DNA of 64,000 nt from Haloarchaeobius litoreus (GCF_024495425.1 NZ_JANHJR010000002.1:186001-250000); one strand, 5' to 3'. Shown: positions 50,433 through 60,454, numbered from the stretch's first letter. Numbers and translations are program-made. Notes: generated from the letters alone by a model not told the origin.

Positions 50433-51185
50433 TCACGACGAGGTTCGACATTCCTCGACGACACGTCTTAGTTCGATATGACGGGGTTTGCTGCTCTTCT
50501 GGACACTTTTTGAACTACCTTCTCCAGTGTCACCCCGGTTTGAAATTTCGAATACATCCTCGTTATCCCCCTCTGTCGACATATGAGTCGGCTCGCGCGC
50601 ACCGGAACGGGAAACGTAGCTGAAATGTAGGTTTACCATCGGCGACTGTCGGCTCTCCTCTTCGTTCCCATCCCCTGACTCCCCAATTTTGTATTCTTTT
50701 GCCATTTCCTCAACCCATCCCCACTCTGCGTCGCGAGCGAGACTCATGAATTCACCTTCGCTCAAATGGAGGGGACGGTCGTGAACCTGAAAATGTGCAA
50801 CTTTTTCAGTACCATCTTTCACCCCCACTGTAACTAATGCCTGAATGTAAAGCGCCGGCCCTGGTCCATAGTTGCGGAGACCGAAGTCGGTCTCTCCGTC
50901 CCTTTCATCGAAATCCTCACGGACGGTTGGTCGTATCTTATTCGGACGATGGCGGAGGCGATAGAGCGCGATGATGGCTGTCCATGCAGTCAGTAGGGCA
51001 AGTATTCCTGAATTTTTTAAAAATTCGGCAAATGCCGGTAGCAATTTGGCCAATCCCGGTTCTGGTCGTGAAAGAACAAAGGAACCGTAGCCAACAGTGA
51101 CTACTCCGAGTAATATCACCGTGAATATCGTATCGAACTTGTCCCACCAAGGGGCGACTCTTCGTAGCCAGGACCTAGGCGTCAT
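50433..51185 (-). CDS. Orphan AT-richer membrane protein, hypothetical
   Basis: This 250-residue protein has two hydrophobic helices, about residues 17-36 and 58-78, then a long soluble tail from residue 85. The start is the ATG at 51185, 28 bases from a GTATTATG box at about 51214-51220; a GTG at 51200 is less likely. Base composition is strikingly different: sample lines are 42-45% GC where neighbours are over 60%, and codons like AAA, AAT and TTT are used freely. This suggests recent transfer. No function or mobile-element gene is recognised. A terminator is not obvious. Confidence 0.55.
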   Translation of the reverse strand: MTPRSWLRRVAPWWDKFDTIFTVILLGVVTVGYGSFVLSRPEPGLAKLLPAFAEFLKNSGILALLTAWTAIIALYRLRHRPNKIRPTVREDFDERDGETDFGLRNYGPGPALYIQALVTVGVKDGTEKVAHFQVHDRPLHLSEGEFMSLARDAEWGWVEEMAKEYKIGESGDGNEEESRQSPMVNLHFSYVSRSGAREPTHMSTEGDNEDVFEISNRGDTGEGSSKSVQKSSKPRHIELRRVVEECRTSS

Positions 51186-51272
51186 CTGTTCCAAAATCAC
51201 AACTACAGAACATAATACCGGTGGTAGAATAGGTGCGCGACTACCAGCAGCAAAAATGTTGACCCATGGTGG

Positions 51273-51752
51273 TTACTCTGTCGGCGGCAGCAGTAGCGAC
51301 GGGTCCGACGGCTCGACGGTGACGACGTCCTCGATGGTGAGCGGGCGGACGTGCACCGGGAAGGTCTCGCGTTCGAGGACGCCCTCGATGGTGTCCTCGG
51401 CGTCCTTGATGCCGTAGTACGCCGGCACGAGGACGACCTGCTCGCGCGCGCGGTCCTCGACGGCGACGACGAGGAACACGTGGCCGCCCTGGACCGCGCG
51501 GAACACCTCGAACTCGTCGAAGGCGGCTCCCTCGTCGGTCACCATCGTGCTGACGGTCTCGTACTCGTCGCCGCCGACGAGCACGTCGAGCCCGAAGCGG
51601 TCGTGGTCCGGCGGCAGCGGCGTCACGTCGCCGGGGTGCAGTTCGACGACCTCCCACCCGTCCTCGCGGTACTCGGCGGCCGTGGCCTCCATGTCCTCGA
51701 CTACGCGCTCCCACGAGCTGAGGACCGAATCGTCGACACCGGGCGTCTTCAT
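51273..51752 (-). CDS. Haloarchaeal conserved hypothetical protein
   Basis: This 159-residue protein has an N-terminal helix (SVLSSWERVVEDMEATAAEYRE, residues 9-30), a mixed alpha/beta centre (FGLDVLVGGDEYETVSTMVTDEG) and a C-terminal strand-rich part (VFLVVAVEDRAREQVVLVPAYYGIKDAEDTI). No signal or membrane helix is present. I have seen similar haloarchaeal proteins but cannot name a function. It is divergent from the ABC transporter ATPase gene, 115 bases away. Confidence 0.6.
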   Translation of the reverse strand: MKTPGVDDSVLSSWERVVEDMEATAAEYREDGWEVVELHPGDVTPLPPDHDRFGLDVLVGGDEYETVSTMVTDEGAAFDEFEVFRAVQGGHVFLVVAVEDRAREQVVLVPAYYGIKDAEDTIEGVLERETFPVHVRPLTIEDVVTVEPSDPSLLLPPTE

Positions 51753-51867
51753 GGGCGTAGGTGCGCGGGGGGACGGTGAAAAGCGTTCCCGTCCGCGCCG
51801 ACGGCGGGGTGCCGTTCGCTAGCGTCGGTAGAAAGATACTTTATTCTCGCTCGTAGCTACGGAGACA

Positions 51868-54348
51868 ATGAACGAACTACTCTCCGTCTCCGGTCTCAGA
51901 ACACAGTTCGCGACCGACCGGGGGCAGGTCAAGGCCGTCGACGGCGTCGACCTGACGGTCCGCGAAGGGGAGACCGTCGGTCTCGTCGGCGAGAGCGGCT
52001 CCGGCAAGAGCGTCACCGCCCTGTCGACGATGGGGCTCGTCGAGGACCCCGGCGAGGTCGTCGACGGCACGGTGGAGCTCCGCGACGCCGAGCTCGCCGA
52101 GCAGCTGGCCGACGAGTTCCCGAACCGCACCGACTCCTTCGTCGATACGGGCGAGGGCGTCGTCGACCTGACCGCCGCGCCCGAGCCGGCGATGCGGTCC
52201 ATCCGGGGCGGCGAGATGAGCATGATCTTCCAGGACCCGATGACGTCCCTCAACCCCGCCCTGACCGTCGGCGAGCAGGTCGCCGAGAGCCTGCAGCTGC
52301 ATCAGTACGGCGGGCGGAAGAAGGACAACTGGTGGAACGCGGTCCGGGAGGTCCTCCCGTCGCTACGGGGTGGGGGCATCGACGAGGAGGTGCTCGAATC
52401 GACCGTCTCGATCCTGGAGCAGGTCGGTATCCCCGACCCCGACGAGCGGCTGGACGACTACCCACACGAGTTCTCCGGCGGGATGCGCCAGCGCGTGCTC
52501 ATCGCCATCGCGCTGGCCTGTCAGCCGAAACTCCTCATCGCCGACGAGCCGACGACGGCGCTCGACGTGACGATCCAGGCCCAGATCCTCGAACTCATCA
52601 ACGAACTGCAGGCGGACATCGGGATGTCCGTGCTCTTCATCACGCACGACCTCGGCGTCATCGCGGAGACCTGCGACCGGGTCGCGGTGATGTACGCGGG
52701 CGAGATCGTCGAGGAGGGCCCCGTCGAGGAGATCTTCGCCGACCCGAGCCACCCGTACACGTACACGCTGCTGGAGTCGATCCCGTCCGAGGACACGGAG
52801 CGCCTCACCCCCATCGAGGGGAACGTGCCCGACCTCGTCGACCTTCCCGAAGGGTGTCACTTCGCGCCGCGCTGTCCGTGGGCGGAGCCGGCGTGCCGCG
52901 AGGGGGAGATACCCTACCTCCAGCACGGCCCCGACGATATCGACCACCGGTCGAAGTGCATCCTCGACGACTTCGACGAGTCGCTGTACGGCGAGGCGGG
53001 AGCCGGGATGTCCGCGTCGGCCGAGCAGTTCGGCGGCGAGCCGTTGGTCGACGTCGACGGCCTCACCAAGCACTTCTCGCAAGCCGACGACTTCCTCGAC
53101 AGACTGTTCGCCGACGAGCAGCGTCCGGTCCGCGCCGTCGACGGCGTCGACTTCGAGCTGTACGAGGGCGAGACCCTCGGCCTGGTTGGCGAGTCCGGCT
53201 GTGGCAAGTCGACGACCGGTCGGACGCTCCTCCGGCTGATCGAACCGACGGACGGACGGGTCCTGTTCGCCGGTGAGGACCTCGCCTCGCTCGACAAGGA
53301 CGGGCTCCGCAGGCGGCGGCGGGACATGCAGATGATATTCCAGGACCCGATGTCCTCACTCGACCCCCGCATGACCGTCGCCCAGACCATCCGGGAGCCG
53401 CTCAAGATACACGACCTGCCCGAGTCCGACGGGAGCGGCGACCGTTCGAAGCGACAGCGCCGGCGCGAGCGGGTCGACGAACTCATCGAGGCGGTCGGCC
53501 TGGAGGTCGACCAGCGCGACCGCTATCCGCACGAGCTCTCCGGTGGGCAGCGCCAGCGCGTCGGCATCGCCCGCGCACTCGCGGTGGACCCGGACTTCAT
53601 CGTCGCCGACGAGCCGGTGTCGGCGCTCGACGTGAGCGTGCAGGCACAGATACTCAACCTGCTGGAGGACCTCCAGGAGGAGTTCGGGCTGACGTACCTG
53701 TTCATCGCACACGACCTGAGCGTCGTCCGCCACATCTCCGACCGCGTCGCGGTGATGTACCTCGGGAAGGTGGTCGAGGTCGCGGAAACGGACGAGCTGT
53801 TCGACGACCCACAGCACCCCTACACCGAGGCGCTGCTCTCGTCGATACCCGTCGCCGACCCGTTCGCGGAGACCGACGACCGGATACTCCTGTCCGGGAG
53901 CGTCCCTAGCCCCATCGACCCGCCGAGCGGCTGTCGGTTCCGGACGCGGTGTCCGAAGGTCATCCCACCCGAGGACCTCGACATCGAGCAGGCGACGTTC
54001 CGCGAGCTGATGGACTACCGCCAGCAGGTCGCCGAGGGGAGCGTCCCGGTCCAGCTCCCGGCGGTCCCCGGGGACGGTCCAGGGGGCGACTCGACGGCGG
54101 TGACCGACGGCGGGCCGGCGGCCGACGTGTCGGTCGCCGACGCCCGAGCGGAGCTGTTCGAGACGACGCTCCCGGCGGAGGTGCGACGTGTCGTCGACGA
54201 CTCGCTACGACTCGTCGCGGCCGGCGAGTACGACGAGGCGGCCGACGTGCTCGCCGAGGAGTTCGGGAGCGTCTGCGAACGCGAGGAGCCCGAACTCGGC
54301 GACGGGTCACACACAGCCGCCTGCCATATCCCCCGCGCTGACCGGTAG
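51868..54348 (+). CDS. Dipeptide/oligopeptide ABC transporter, fused double ATPase
   Basis: This 826-residue protein carries two full ABC ATPases in one chain, like DppD joined to DppF. Half one: Walker A GESGSGKS (about residues 41-48), signature FSGGMRQRV near 196, Walker [13 protein letters not shown], and the oligopeptide C-terminal cysteine block [18 protein letters not shown]. Half two: Walker [10 protein letters not shown] near residue 440, signature [15 protein letters not shown] near 556, and [17 protein letters not shown] further 90-residue acidic tail (residues 735-826) is unusual. An ACTTTATTC box gives a leaderless ATG at 51868. It precedes the binding protein and permeases. Confidence 0.9.
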   Translation: MNELLSVSGLRTQFATDRGQVKAVDGVDLTVREGETVGLVGESGSGKSVTALSTMGLVEDPGEVVDGTVELRDAELAEQLADEFPNRTDSFVDTGEGVVDLTAAPEPAMRSIRGGEMSMIFQDPMTSLNPALTVGEQVAESLQLHQYGGRKKDNWWNAVREVLPSLRGGGIDEEVLESTVSILEQVGIPDPDERLDDYPHEFSGGMRQRVLIAIALACQPKLLIADEPTTALDVTIQAQILELINELQADIGMSVLFITHDLGVIAETCDRVAVMYAGEIVEEGPVEEIFADPSHPYTYTLLESIPSEDTERLTPIEGNVPDLVDLPEGCHFAPRCPWAEPACREGEIPYLQHGPDDIDHRSKCILDDFDESLYGEAGAGMSASAEQFGGEPLVDVDGLTKHFSQADDFLDRLFADEQRPVRAVDGVDFELYEGETLGLVGESGCGKSTTGRTLLRLIEPTDGRVLFAGEDLASLDKDGLRRRRRDMQMIFQDPMSSLDPRMTVAQTIREPLKIHDLPESDGSGDRSKRQRRRERVDELIEAVGLEVDQRDRYPHELSGGQRQRVGIARALAVDPDFIVADEPVSALDVSVQAQILNLLEDLQEEFGLTYLFIAHDLSVVRHISDRVAVMYLGKVVEVAETDELFDDPQHPYTEALLSSIPVADPFAETDDRILLSGSVPSPIDPPSGCRFRTRCPKVIPPEDLDIEQATFRELMDYRQQVAEGSVPVQLPAVPGDGPGGDSTAVTDGGPAADVSVADARAELFETTLPAEVRRVVDDSLRLVAAGEYDEAADVLAEEFGSVCEREEPELGDGSHTAACHIPRADR

Positions 54349-54357
54349 TTTCTACCG
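54343..54357. promoter_or_regulatory. Hairpin or operator between ATPase and binding-protein genes
   Basis: CGGTAG-TTT-CTACCG overlaps the ATPase stop codon. Its half TTTCTACCG recurs as CGGTAGAAA at 51826-51834, just upstream of the ATPase TATA box. The binding-protein gene has a separate TTATATTTATT box at about 54390-54400 and a leaderless ATG. Confidence 0.45.
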
Positions 54358-54426
54358 AAATCTACGTTTGGTATACTTTGCCGGGGTTTCGTTATATTTA
54401 TTGGAGATAGCCGAGGATGCCGTCCT

Positions 54427-56055
54427 ATGGCACGAGATCTGGATCGACGAAGCTTCCTCAAATCGGCGGGTGCCGCCGCAGCAACGACGACGATGACCGC
54501 GAGCGCGGGGTGTATCGGCGACCTCGTCGGTGGCGGCAGCGGTGGAACACTCGTCTACGGACGCGGTGCCGCATCCGAGACACTAGACCCGCAGGCGACG
54601 ACCAGCGGCGAGGTCGCCAAGGTGACGAACCAGGTGTACGACGCGCTCATCGGCTTCGAGCCGGGCGGCTCCGCACTCGTCGAGTCGCTCGCGACCGACT
54701 TCGAGCTGAACGGGACGACCGCGACACTACAGCTCCGCGAGGACGCGACGTTCCACAACGGCGACGACTTCACGGCCGACGACTTCATCGCGACGTACCG
54801 CCGCTTCCTCGACGAGAACTACGAGTACTTCTTCGAGGAGGGCTCTATCTACGGACCCTACCTCCTCGGGTCGGTGAACGAGGTCACGGCACCGGACGAC
54901 TACACCGTCGAGTTCGATATCTCGAAGCAGTACGCCCCGTTCCTCGCGAACCTCGCGGCGTTCGCGCTGGTCGTGCTGCCGAAGTCCGAGATCGAGGCCG
55001 GCACCGACTTCTCGTCGAACATGGTCGGCACGAGCGCGTTCGAGTTCGAGAGCCTCGACGAGGGCTCGGGGACGATCCGCCTCTCCGGCTACGGCGACTA
55101 CTACGGTGACGGCCCCAACGTGGACGAGGTCGTCTTCGAGGTCGTCGGCGAGAACTCCACCCGTGGATCCTCGCTCAACGCAGGCGAACTCGACATCATC
55201 GACGGGCTCGACCCGCAGACCATCACGCAGGTCGAGGACGGGGAGGGTGAGATCCACCGCACTGCGGGGATGAACGTCGGCTATCTCGCGATGAACATCG
55301 CCGAGTTCGAGCCGTTCCAGGACAAGAAGGTCCGGAAGGCGATGAACTACGCCATCGACACCGAGGAGCTGGCCAGCAGCGTCTACGAGGGTATCGCGGT
55401 GCCCGCGAGCCAGCCCATTCCGGACTCCATCATGGGGTACAACGAGGAGCTCGACCCGTACCCGCACGACCCCGAGCAGGCACAGACGCTGCTCGAGGAG
55501 GCCGGCTACGGCGACGGCTTTGAGTTCGAGCTCGCGACGTTCCAGAACCCGCGGGCGTACAACCCGTCGCCGGTGCAGGCTGCCGAGACGGTCCGCTCGT
55601 ACCTCGGCGAGGTCGGCATCACGGCGAACATCGAGCAGAAGACGTGGGAGACGTACCTCACCTACACCGGTGAGGGGAGCCACGACGCCTGCTTCCTCGG
55701 CTGGATGACCGACAACGGCGACCCGGACAACTTCTACTACGCCCTGCTCCACCCGCAGGTGGAGTCGAGCTCCGACCAGGACTACGTCGAGTGGGGCACC
55801 GAGGGGATGAACACGAGCAACCGTGCCGCCTGGGCGAACAACGAGTTCATGGGCCTCGTCGAGCAGGGACAGACGACCTACGACGAGGGCGAGCGCGAGT
55901 CGCTCTACCAGGAGGCCGGCTCCGTCTTCCACGAGGAGTGCCCCTGGGTCCCGCTGGTCCACACCGAGGAGGTCCGTGCGACCGGCACGAACGTCTCGAA
56001 CTACGTCGTCGAGCTCATCGGTGGGCCGTTCCTGAACCAGGTCGAGCTCGAGTAA
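54427..56055 (+). CDS. ABC transporter peptide/solute-binding lipoprotein
   Basis: This 542-residue protein captures the solute outside the cell for the transporter around it. The signal is Tat plus lipobox: DRRSFLKSAG and TASAGC with Cys29. It belongs to family 5 extracellular binding proteins (DppA/OppA-like), seen in LVYGRGAASETLDPQATTSGEV, NGDDFTADDFIATYRRFLDE, GMNVGYLAMNIAEFEPFQDKKVRKAMNYAID and SGDPDNFYYALL-type text. A separate promoter probably yields more of this subunit than of the ATPases. The substrate cannot be read; peptides, opines and glycans are options. Confidence 0.92.
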   Translation: MARDLDRRSFLKSAGAAAATTTMTASAGCIGDLVGGGSGGTLVYGRGAASETLDPQATTSGEVAKVTNQVYDALIGFEPGGSALVESLATDFELNGTTATLQLREDATFHNGDDFTADDFIATYRRFLDENYEYFFEEGSIYGPYLLGSVNEVTAPDDYTVEFDISKQYAPFLANLAAFALVVLPKSEIEAGTDFSSNMVGTSAFEFESLDEGSGTIRLSGYGDYYGDGPNVDEVVFEVVGENSTRGSSLNAGELDIIDGLDPQTITQVEDGEGEIHRTAGMNVGYLAMNIAEFEPFQDKKVRKAMNYAIDTEELASSVYEGIAVPASQPIPDSIMGYNEELDPYPHDPEQAQTLLEEAGYGDGFEFELATFQNPRAYNPSPVQAAETVRSYLGEVGITANIEQKTWETYLTYTGEGSHDACFLGWMTDNGDPDNFYYALLHPQVESSSDQDYVEWGTEGMNTSNRAAWANNEFMGLVEQGQTTYDEGERESLYQEAGSVFHEECPWVPLVHTEEVRATGTNVSNYVVELIGGPFLNQVELE

Positions 56056-56077
56056 CTGCCTCCGCCATCTCTCCCTG

Positions 56078-57100
56078 ATGATATCAAAGCGATACGTAAT
56101 CAAGCGATTGCTGTTGCTGGTCCCGGTGCTGTTCGGAGTCGCGACGCTCGTCTTCTCCATCCTGCACCTCTCGCCCGGCAACCCGGCGACCGTCGTCGCG
56201 GGACAGCAGGCCTCGGCCGAGGAGGTCCGACAGGTCGAGGAACGGCTCGGCCTCACCGACCCGATCTGGGTCCAGTACGGGCGGTTCATGCTCGACACGG
56301 TCCAGCTCGACCTCGGCGAGTCCTGGGTCATCCGGAAGGGTGAGCCGGTCACGAGCGTCCTGCGGTGGAAGTTCCCCATCACGCTCGAGCTGGCGGTTCT
56401 CGGGCAGATCGCCGGTATCATGTTCGGCATCCCGATCGGCATCGTCAGCGCCATCAAGCAGGACACCATCACGGATCACCTCAGCCGGGTCGGTGCACTC
56501 TCCGGCATCAGCATCCCCATCTTCTGGAGTGGGCCGCTGGTGATCCTGCTGTTCTCGGTCTACCTGGGGTGGTTCCCGACGAGCGGGCGTCTCACGCAGC
56601 GGGCGTACGAAGGCGGTGCGCCCCAGTCGACAGGCGTCCTGCTCGTGGACTCCCTGCTCGAGGGGAACATCATCATGTTCATCGACGCCACCTGGCACCT
56701 GTTCCTCCCGGCGATGGTCATCGGCATCTACTCGATGGCACTCATCTCCCGGATGATGCGCTCCTCGATGCTGGAGGTCATCCGCCAGGACTACATCCGG
56801 ACCGCACACGCGAAGGGACAGGGACGGAAGATCACGCTGCTGAAACACGGTCTCCGGAACGCTCTCATCCCCGTCGTCACCGTCATCGGCATCCAGTTCG
56901 GGAGCCTCCTCGGTGGGGCGGTGCTGACCGAGACCGTGTTCAACATCAGGGGTATCGGGATGTTGCTCGTCGACGCGATCACCGACGGCGACTACCCGAT
57001 CATCCAGGGGACCGTCCTGCTGTTCGCGCTCGTGTTCACCATGGTGAATCTTATCGTCGACCTGACCTACTCCTACCTCGACCCGAGGATCGAACAATGA
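56078..57100 (+). CDS. dppB: ABC transporter permease, DppB-like
   Basis: This 340-residue protein has six hydrophobic helices and the permease motif with EAA loop: HAKGQGRKITLLKHGLRNALIPVVTVIGIQFG (about residues 245-276). The N-terminus ISKRYVIKRLLLLVPVLFGVATLVF and the HLSPGNPA segment are DppB-typical. It forms the channel with the next gene, sharing four bases (ATGA) with it, and starts 22 bases after the binding-protein stop. Confidence 0.93.
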   Translation: MISKRYVIKRLLLLVPVLFGVATLVFSILHLSPGNPATVVAGQQASAEEVRQVEERLGLTDPIWVQYGRFMLDTVQLDLGESWVIRKGEPVTSVLRWKFPITLELAVLGQIAGIMFGIPIGIVSAIKQDTITDHLSRVGALSGISIPIFWSGPLVILLFSVYLGWFPTSGRLTQRAYEGGAPQSTGVLLVDSLLEGNIIMFIDATWHLFLPAMVIGIYSMALISRMMRSSMLEVIRQDYIRTAHAKGQGRKITLLKHGLRNALIPVVTVIGIQFGSLLGGAVLTETVFNIRGIGMLLVDAITDGDYPIIQGTVLLFALVFTMVNLIVDLTYSYLDPRIEQ

Positions 57101-58065
57101 GTACTGAAACAGCCGCACCGAACCGCGACGAGCGGGGATTCGTCGACCGACTCCGTGCGTCGCCGTTCATCACCGAACTCCTGTCGAACCGGCTCGCGAT
57201 ATTCGGCCTGTCGCTGATACTGCTGATCACCGTCATGGGTGTCGGGACCCGACTGGCGGTGTTCTTCGGCGTCCTCGACTTCGGCCAGCTGCTCGATACG
57301 CAGTTCGCACAGGAGCAGTACTACCCGCCGTGTGGCGACCCGACGCTCACCGGCTGGCTCTCGTCGCTCGGCTCCTGTCAGCACTTCTTCGGGACCGACG
57401 CACAGCGCAGGGACGTGTTCCTGCGGACGATGTACGGGGCGTGGCTCGCGCTGAAGTACGGCACCGTCACGGTCGCCGCCTCGACGGTGCTCGGCGTCGG
57501 CCTCGGGACCGTGGCCGCGTACTACGGCGGCTGGACGGACAACGTCATCATGCGGACGATGGACGTGCTGCTGTCGTTCCCGTCGCTGCTGCTGGCGCTC
57601 GCGGTCGTCGCCGTCTTCGGGACGGGGCTCTGGAAGGCCGTGTTCGCGCTGACGCTCGTCTACACGCCCCGGTTCGCCCGCGTCGTCCGCGGTGCGGCGT
57701 TGAAGGTACTCGAGGACGAGTACGTCGAGGCGACCGTCGCGCTCGGAGCGCGTGACTGGCGGGTCCTCGTCAGGCACGTGCTCCCGAACTCGCTCGCGCC
57801 GATCACCGTCCAGAGCACGCTGAACTTCGGGCTGGCGGTCATCGACCTCGCGGCCCTGTCGTTCCTCGGCTTCGGTGCGACCGCCGGGACGCCGTCGTGG
57901 GGCTGGATGCTGACGAAGGGCGTCGAGAACGGGCTCATCAACGGCCTCTGGTGGATGTCCTTCTTCCCCGGCCTGTTCCTCGCGCTGACCGTCCTCGGGT
58001 TCAACCTGCTCGGCGACGGGATGCGCGACGCACTGGACCCGCGGATGCAGGACGCCGTCGACTGA
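57097..58065 (+). CDS. dppC: ABC transporter permease, DppC-like
   Basis: This 322-residue permease has the EAA-type loop EATVALGARDWRVLVRHVLPNSLAPITVQS (about residues 209-238). The first helix (residues 31-52) is followed by an unusual loop with CGDPTLTGWLSSLGSC and FGTDAQRRDVFLR (residues 80-105), where most DppC proteins have a shorter HWLGTDxxGRD segment; the two cysteines could form a disulphide outside. It overlaps dppB by four bases. A short membrane-protein gene starts one base after its stop. Confidence 0.92.
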   Translation: MSTETAAPNRDERGFVDRLRASPFITELLSNRLAIFGLSLILLITVMGVGTRLAVFFGVLDFGQLLDTQFAQEQYYPPCGDPTLTGWLSSLGSCQHFFGTDAQRRDVFLRTMYGAWLALKYGTVTVAASTVLGVGLGTVAAYYGGWTDNVIMRTMDVLLSFPSLLLALAVVAVFGTGLWKAVFALTLVYTPRFARVVRGAALKVLEDEYVEATVALGARDWRVLVRHVLPNSLAPITVQSTLNFGLAVIDLAALSFLGFGATAGTPSWGWMLTKGVENGLINGLWWMSFFPGLFLALTVLGFNLLGDGMRDALDPRMQDAVD

Positions 58066-58066
58066 C

Positions 58067-58408
58067 GTGGCTCCCGACACGGGGCTCGCCGCGCCCGCTC
58101 GCCGGCTCGCGACCGCAGCGGTCGCCGGCGTCGCCGCCGGCCTCCTCCTGGTCGTCGGGCTCACCGTGAACGGCACGCTCCGGGGTGCGACCGAGACGAC
58201 GTTCGCCCTCGGCGCGCTCCTGCTCGGGTTCGGCGTGCTCGGCTGGTCCGGCTCCGTGATGGCCGGCCGGGGCATCGAGAACATGCAGCGCTACATGGAC
58301 ACGGGCTCGGACTGGACCGAGGCCGACTCGCGGCGCGCGATGGCCAGAATCAGCGGCTTCGGCGTCGGCGTGATGCTCGCCGCGTCGCTCGCGACCGCGT
58401 TGCTGTGA
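58067..58408 (+). CDS. Three-helix membrane protein, hypothetical
   Basis: This 113-residue protein starts at a GTG (58067) one base past the dppC stop. Hydrophobic segments lie at about residues 15-32, 43-62 and 95-113, with the polar loop SVMAGRGIENMQRYMDTGSDWTEADSRRAMAR between helices two and three. No family is recognised. The position suggests co-transcription with the transporter, though the role need not be related. Confidence 0.65.
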   Translation: MAPDTGLAAPARRLATAAVAGVAAGLLLVVGLTVNGTLRGATETTFALGALLLGFGVLGWSGSVMAGRGIENMQRYMDTGSDWTEADSRRAMARISGFGVGVMLAASLATALL

Positions 58409-58417
58409 GCTTCGGAC

Positions 58418-59704
58418 TCAGTTCCTGACGTTCCGCCCGTCGTTCTCGCCGAACTCCTCGCCGTCCCAGACGACGGTCCCGCGGACGGTCGTCCACTCGG
58501 GGAAGATGCCGGTCCAGCCCTCGAACGGTGTCCACCCGCAGTTCGAGTGCAGGTCCGAACCACGGATCTCGCGACCGGTGTCGATGTCGTACAGCGCGAG
58601 GTCCGCGTCGTAGCCCTCGGCGACCCGCCCTTTCGCGTCGAGCCCGAATATCTCGGCGGGGTTCGTGGCGACGAGGTCGCGGACGCGCTCGTAGCCGAAC
58701 GCGCCGTCGGTCGCGGTGGCTTCGACGAGCAGGAGCGGGACCATCGTCTCGACGCCGGGGACGCCCGACGGCGCGTCGCGGATGGTCGCCTCCTTCTCCT
58801 CGACGGTGTGCGGGGCGTGGTCGGTGGCTATCACGTCGACGGTGCCGTCGGCGACGCGCTCGAAGACGGCCTCGCGGCGCGGTTCGGAGCGAAGCGGCGG
58901 GTTCATCCGGCCGTACGTGCCGAGCTCGGGGAGGTCGTCGCGCGAGATGAACAGGTGGTGGGGCGTGACCTCGCAGGTCGCGCCCGCGTCGGCAGCGGCG
59001 TCGATGCCCTCCGGCGTCGACGTGTGGGCGATGTGGAGGTCGGCACCGGAGTCGGCGGCGACCTCGCAGGCACGTTCGACCGCGGCGGCCTCGGCCTCGG
59101 CGGGGCGGTAGGCCGACCACGCGTCGGCGTCGGCGTCCTTCCCGATGCCATCGTCAGCAGCGTCGAGCGCCGCCTCGTCGAACAGGTCGGCGTCCTCGGC
59201 GTGGACGGTGACGGGTACGTCGTTGTCGGCGGCCAGCTCGACCGCGTCGTCGAACAGGGCGGCCTCGATGCCCATGTCGCCCGTCGAGTCCGCGAGGAAC
59301 ACCTCGCCGAGCGCGAACAGCGGCCGGTCGAACAGCGAGTCGGGTTCCCACGAGTCGGTGACGCCACCGTTGATGCCCCAGTCGACGAGCGAGTCGGCGG
59401 CGAGGGCGGCCTTCTCGTCGAAGGCGTCCCCGGTGACGGTCGGCGGGTCGGTGTTGGGCTGGTCGACGACGGTCGTCACGCCGCCCGCGGCGGCGCTCCG
59501 CGAGCCGGTCGCCCACGTCTCCTTGTGCGAGAAGCCGGGCTGGCGGAAGTGGACGTGGACGTCGATCGCGCCGGGCATGAGCAGCTTCCCGGTCGCGTCG
59601 ACGTCGGCCTCGCCGCCGAGGTCGCCGACGGCGTCGATGGTCTCGCCGTCGACGCGCACGTCGGCGGTCGTCCCGTCCGGCAGCGTCGCGTTGCCGATGA
59701 GCAT
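58418..59704 (-). CDS. pyrC: Dihydroorotase
   Basis: This 428-residue enzyme closes carbamoyl aspartate into dihydroorotate, step three of pyrimidine synthesis. The metal motif HVHFRQPGFSHKE has His50 and His52; later blocks are VTVHAED, HIAHTSTPEGID and the VIATDHAPH segment with catalytic Asp/His. The length matches class I cyclic amidohydrolases, and hydantoinase-like activity is a weaker alternative. ATG at 59704. No other pyr gene is near; the adjacent gene on the same strand encodes a lipoate-ligase-like protein 63 bases upstream. Confidence 0.92.
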   Translation of the reverse strand: MLIGNATLPDGTTADVRVDGETIDAVGDLGGEADVDATGKLLMPGAIDVHVHFRQPGFSHKETWATGSRSAAAGGVTTVVDQPNTDPPTVTGDAFDEKAALAADSLVDWGINGGVTDSWEPDSLFDRPLFALGEVFLADSTGDMGIEAALFDDAVELAADNDVPVTVHAEDADLFDEAALDAADDGIGKDADADAWSAYRPAEAEAAAVERACEVAADSGADLHIAHTSTPEGIDAAADAGATCEVTPHHLFISRDDLPELGTYGRMNPPLRSEPRREAVFERVADGTVDVIATDHAPHTVEEKEATIRDAPSGVPGVETMVPLLLVEATATDGAFGYERVRDLVATNPAEIFGLDAKGRVAEGYDADLALYDIDTGREIRGSDLHSNCGWTPFEGWTGIFPEWTTVRGTVVWDGEEFGENDGRNVRN

Positions 59705-59767
59705 ACCAGTGTCTCCCGCGTCGGGCGTCCTAAGTCTCCCGAACTACGGTGCGTCGAGCGACTGACC

Positions 59768-60454
59768 CTACACCCCGTCGAGCTGCTCGACGGTCGGCTC
59801 CGCATCGCCGACCAGCTCCGTCTCGATGGTCGCCCGCACCGTCTCGGGGTCGCTCGTCCCACCGGCGCGCTCGATGCTCCCCAGCGACTCCGGGTCGAAC
59901 GGGGCGTCGAGCGCGCCGTAGACCGCGGCGAGCACGTCCGCGAGTTCTGAGTGGTTCCGGACGATGCAGACGCCGGAGGTGATGGCGGCGTCGGAGCGGA
60001 CGCGCTGGGCGATGCCGACGAGCTTGCCGTCGCGCTGGAGCGAGTGCTGGCCGGGGCAGAACGAGTCCGACGGCTCGCCGCGTTCGGCCGGCACACCGAG
60101 CCGCCGGAGCGCACGCCGGACGTCGACCGTGAGCGCCTCGTACCGCTCGTCGAGCCCACCTCGCACGTCGTCGACCGGCGTGATGCGGGCGAACGCGAGC
60201 GTCGTCGCGCCGTCGTAGGCGACCGCGCGGCCACCGACGCTCCGCGTGACGGGTTCGAAGCCGCGTTCTCTCGCCGCACTCGCCGCCGCGTCGTATCCGG
60301 GCTCGTTCGCGTCGCGCCGCCCGAACGCGACGATGCGGTGCGGAGCCCACACCCGGACCGCCCGCTCCCGGCGCTCGCCGACCTCGTCGAGCAGCCGTGC
60401 CGTCACCTCGCCGTCGGCCGTCGGGTCCTCCCCGCGGCCGCGAACCACGCGCAT
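59768..60454 (-). CDS. Lipoate-protein ligase family protein
   Basis: This 228-residue protein has the BPL/LPL fold: VRVWAPHRIVAFGRRDANEPG, then VTRSVGGRAVAYDGATTLAFARI with the RxxGGxxV loop that binds the adenylate, and FCPGQHSLQRDGKLVGIAQRVRSDA with the catalytic Lys (GKLVGIAQR). It attaches lipoate, octanoate or biotin-like groups to carrier domains. The shortness and the absence of a C-terminal accessory domain are typical of haloarchaeal forms, and which cofactor is used is not clear. It is divergent from the M23-like gene at 60509. Confidence 0.85.
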   Translation of the reverse strand: MRVVRGRGEDPTADGEVTARLLDEVGERRERAVRVWAPHRIVAFGRRDANEPGYDAAASAARERGFEPVTRSVGGRAVAYDGATTLAFARITPVDDVRGGLDERYEALTVDVRRALRRLGVPAERGEPSDSFCPGQHSLQRDGKLVGIAQRVRSDAAITSGVCIVRNHSELADVLAAVYGALDAPFDPESLGSIERAGGTSDPETVRATIETELVGDAEPTVEQLDGV

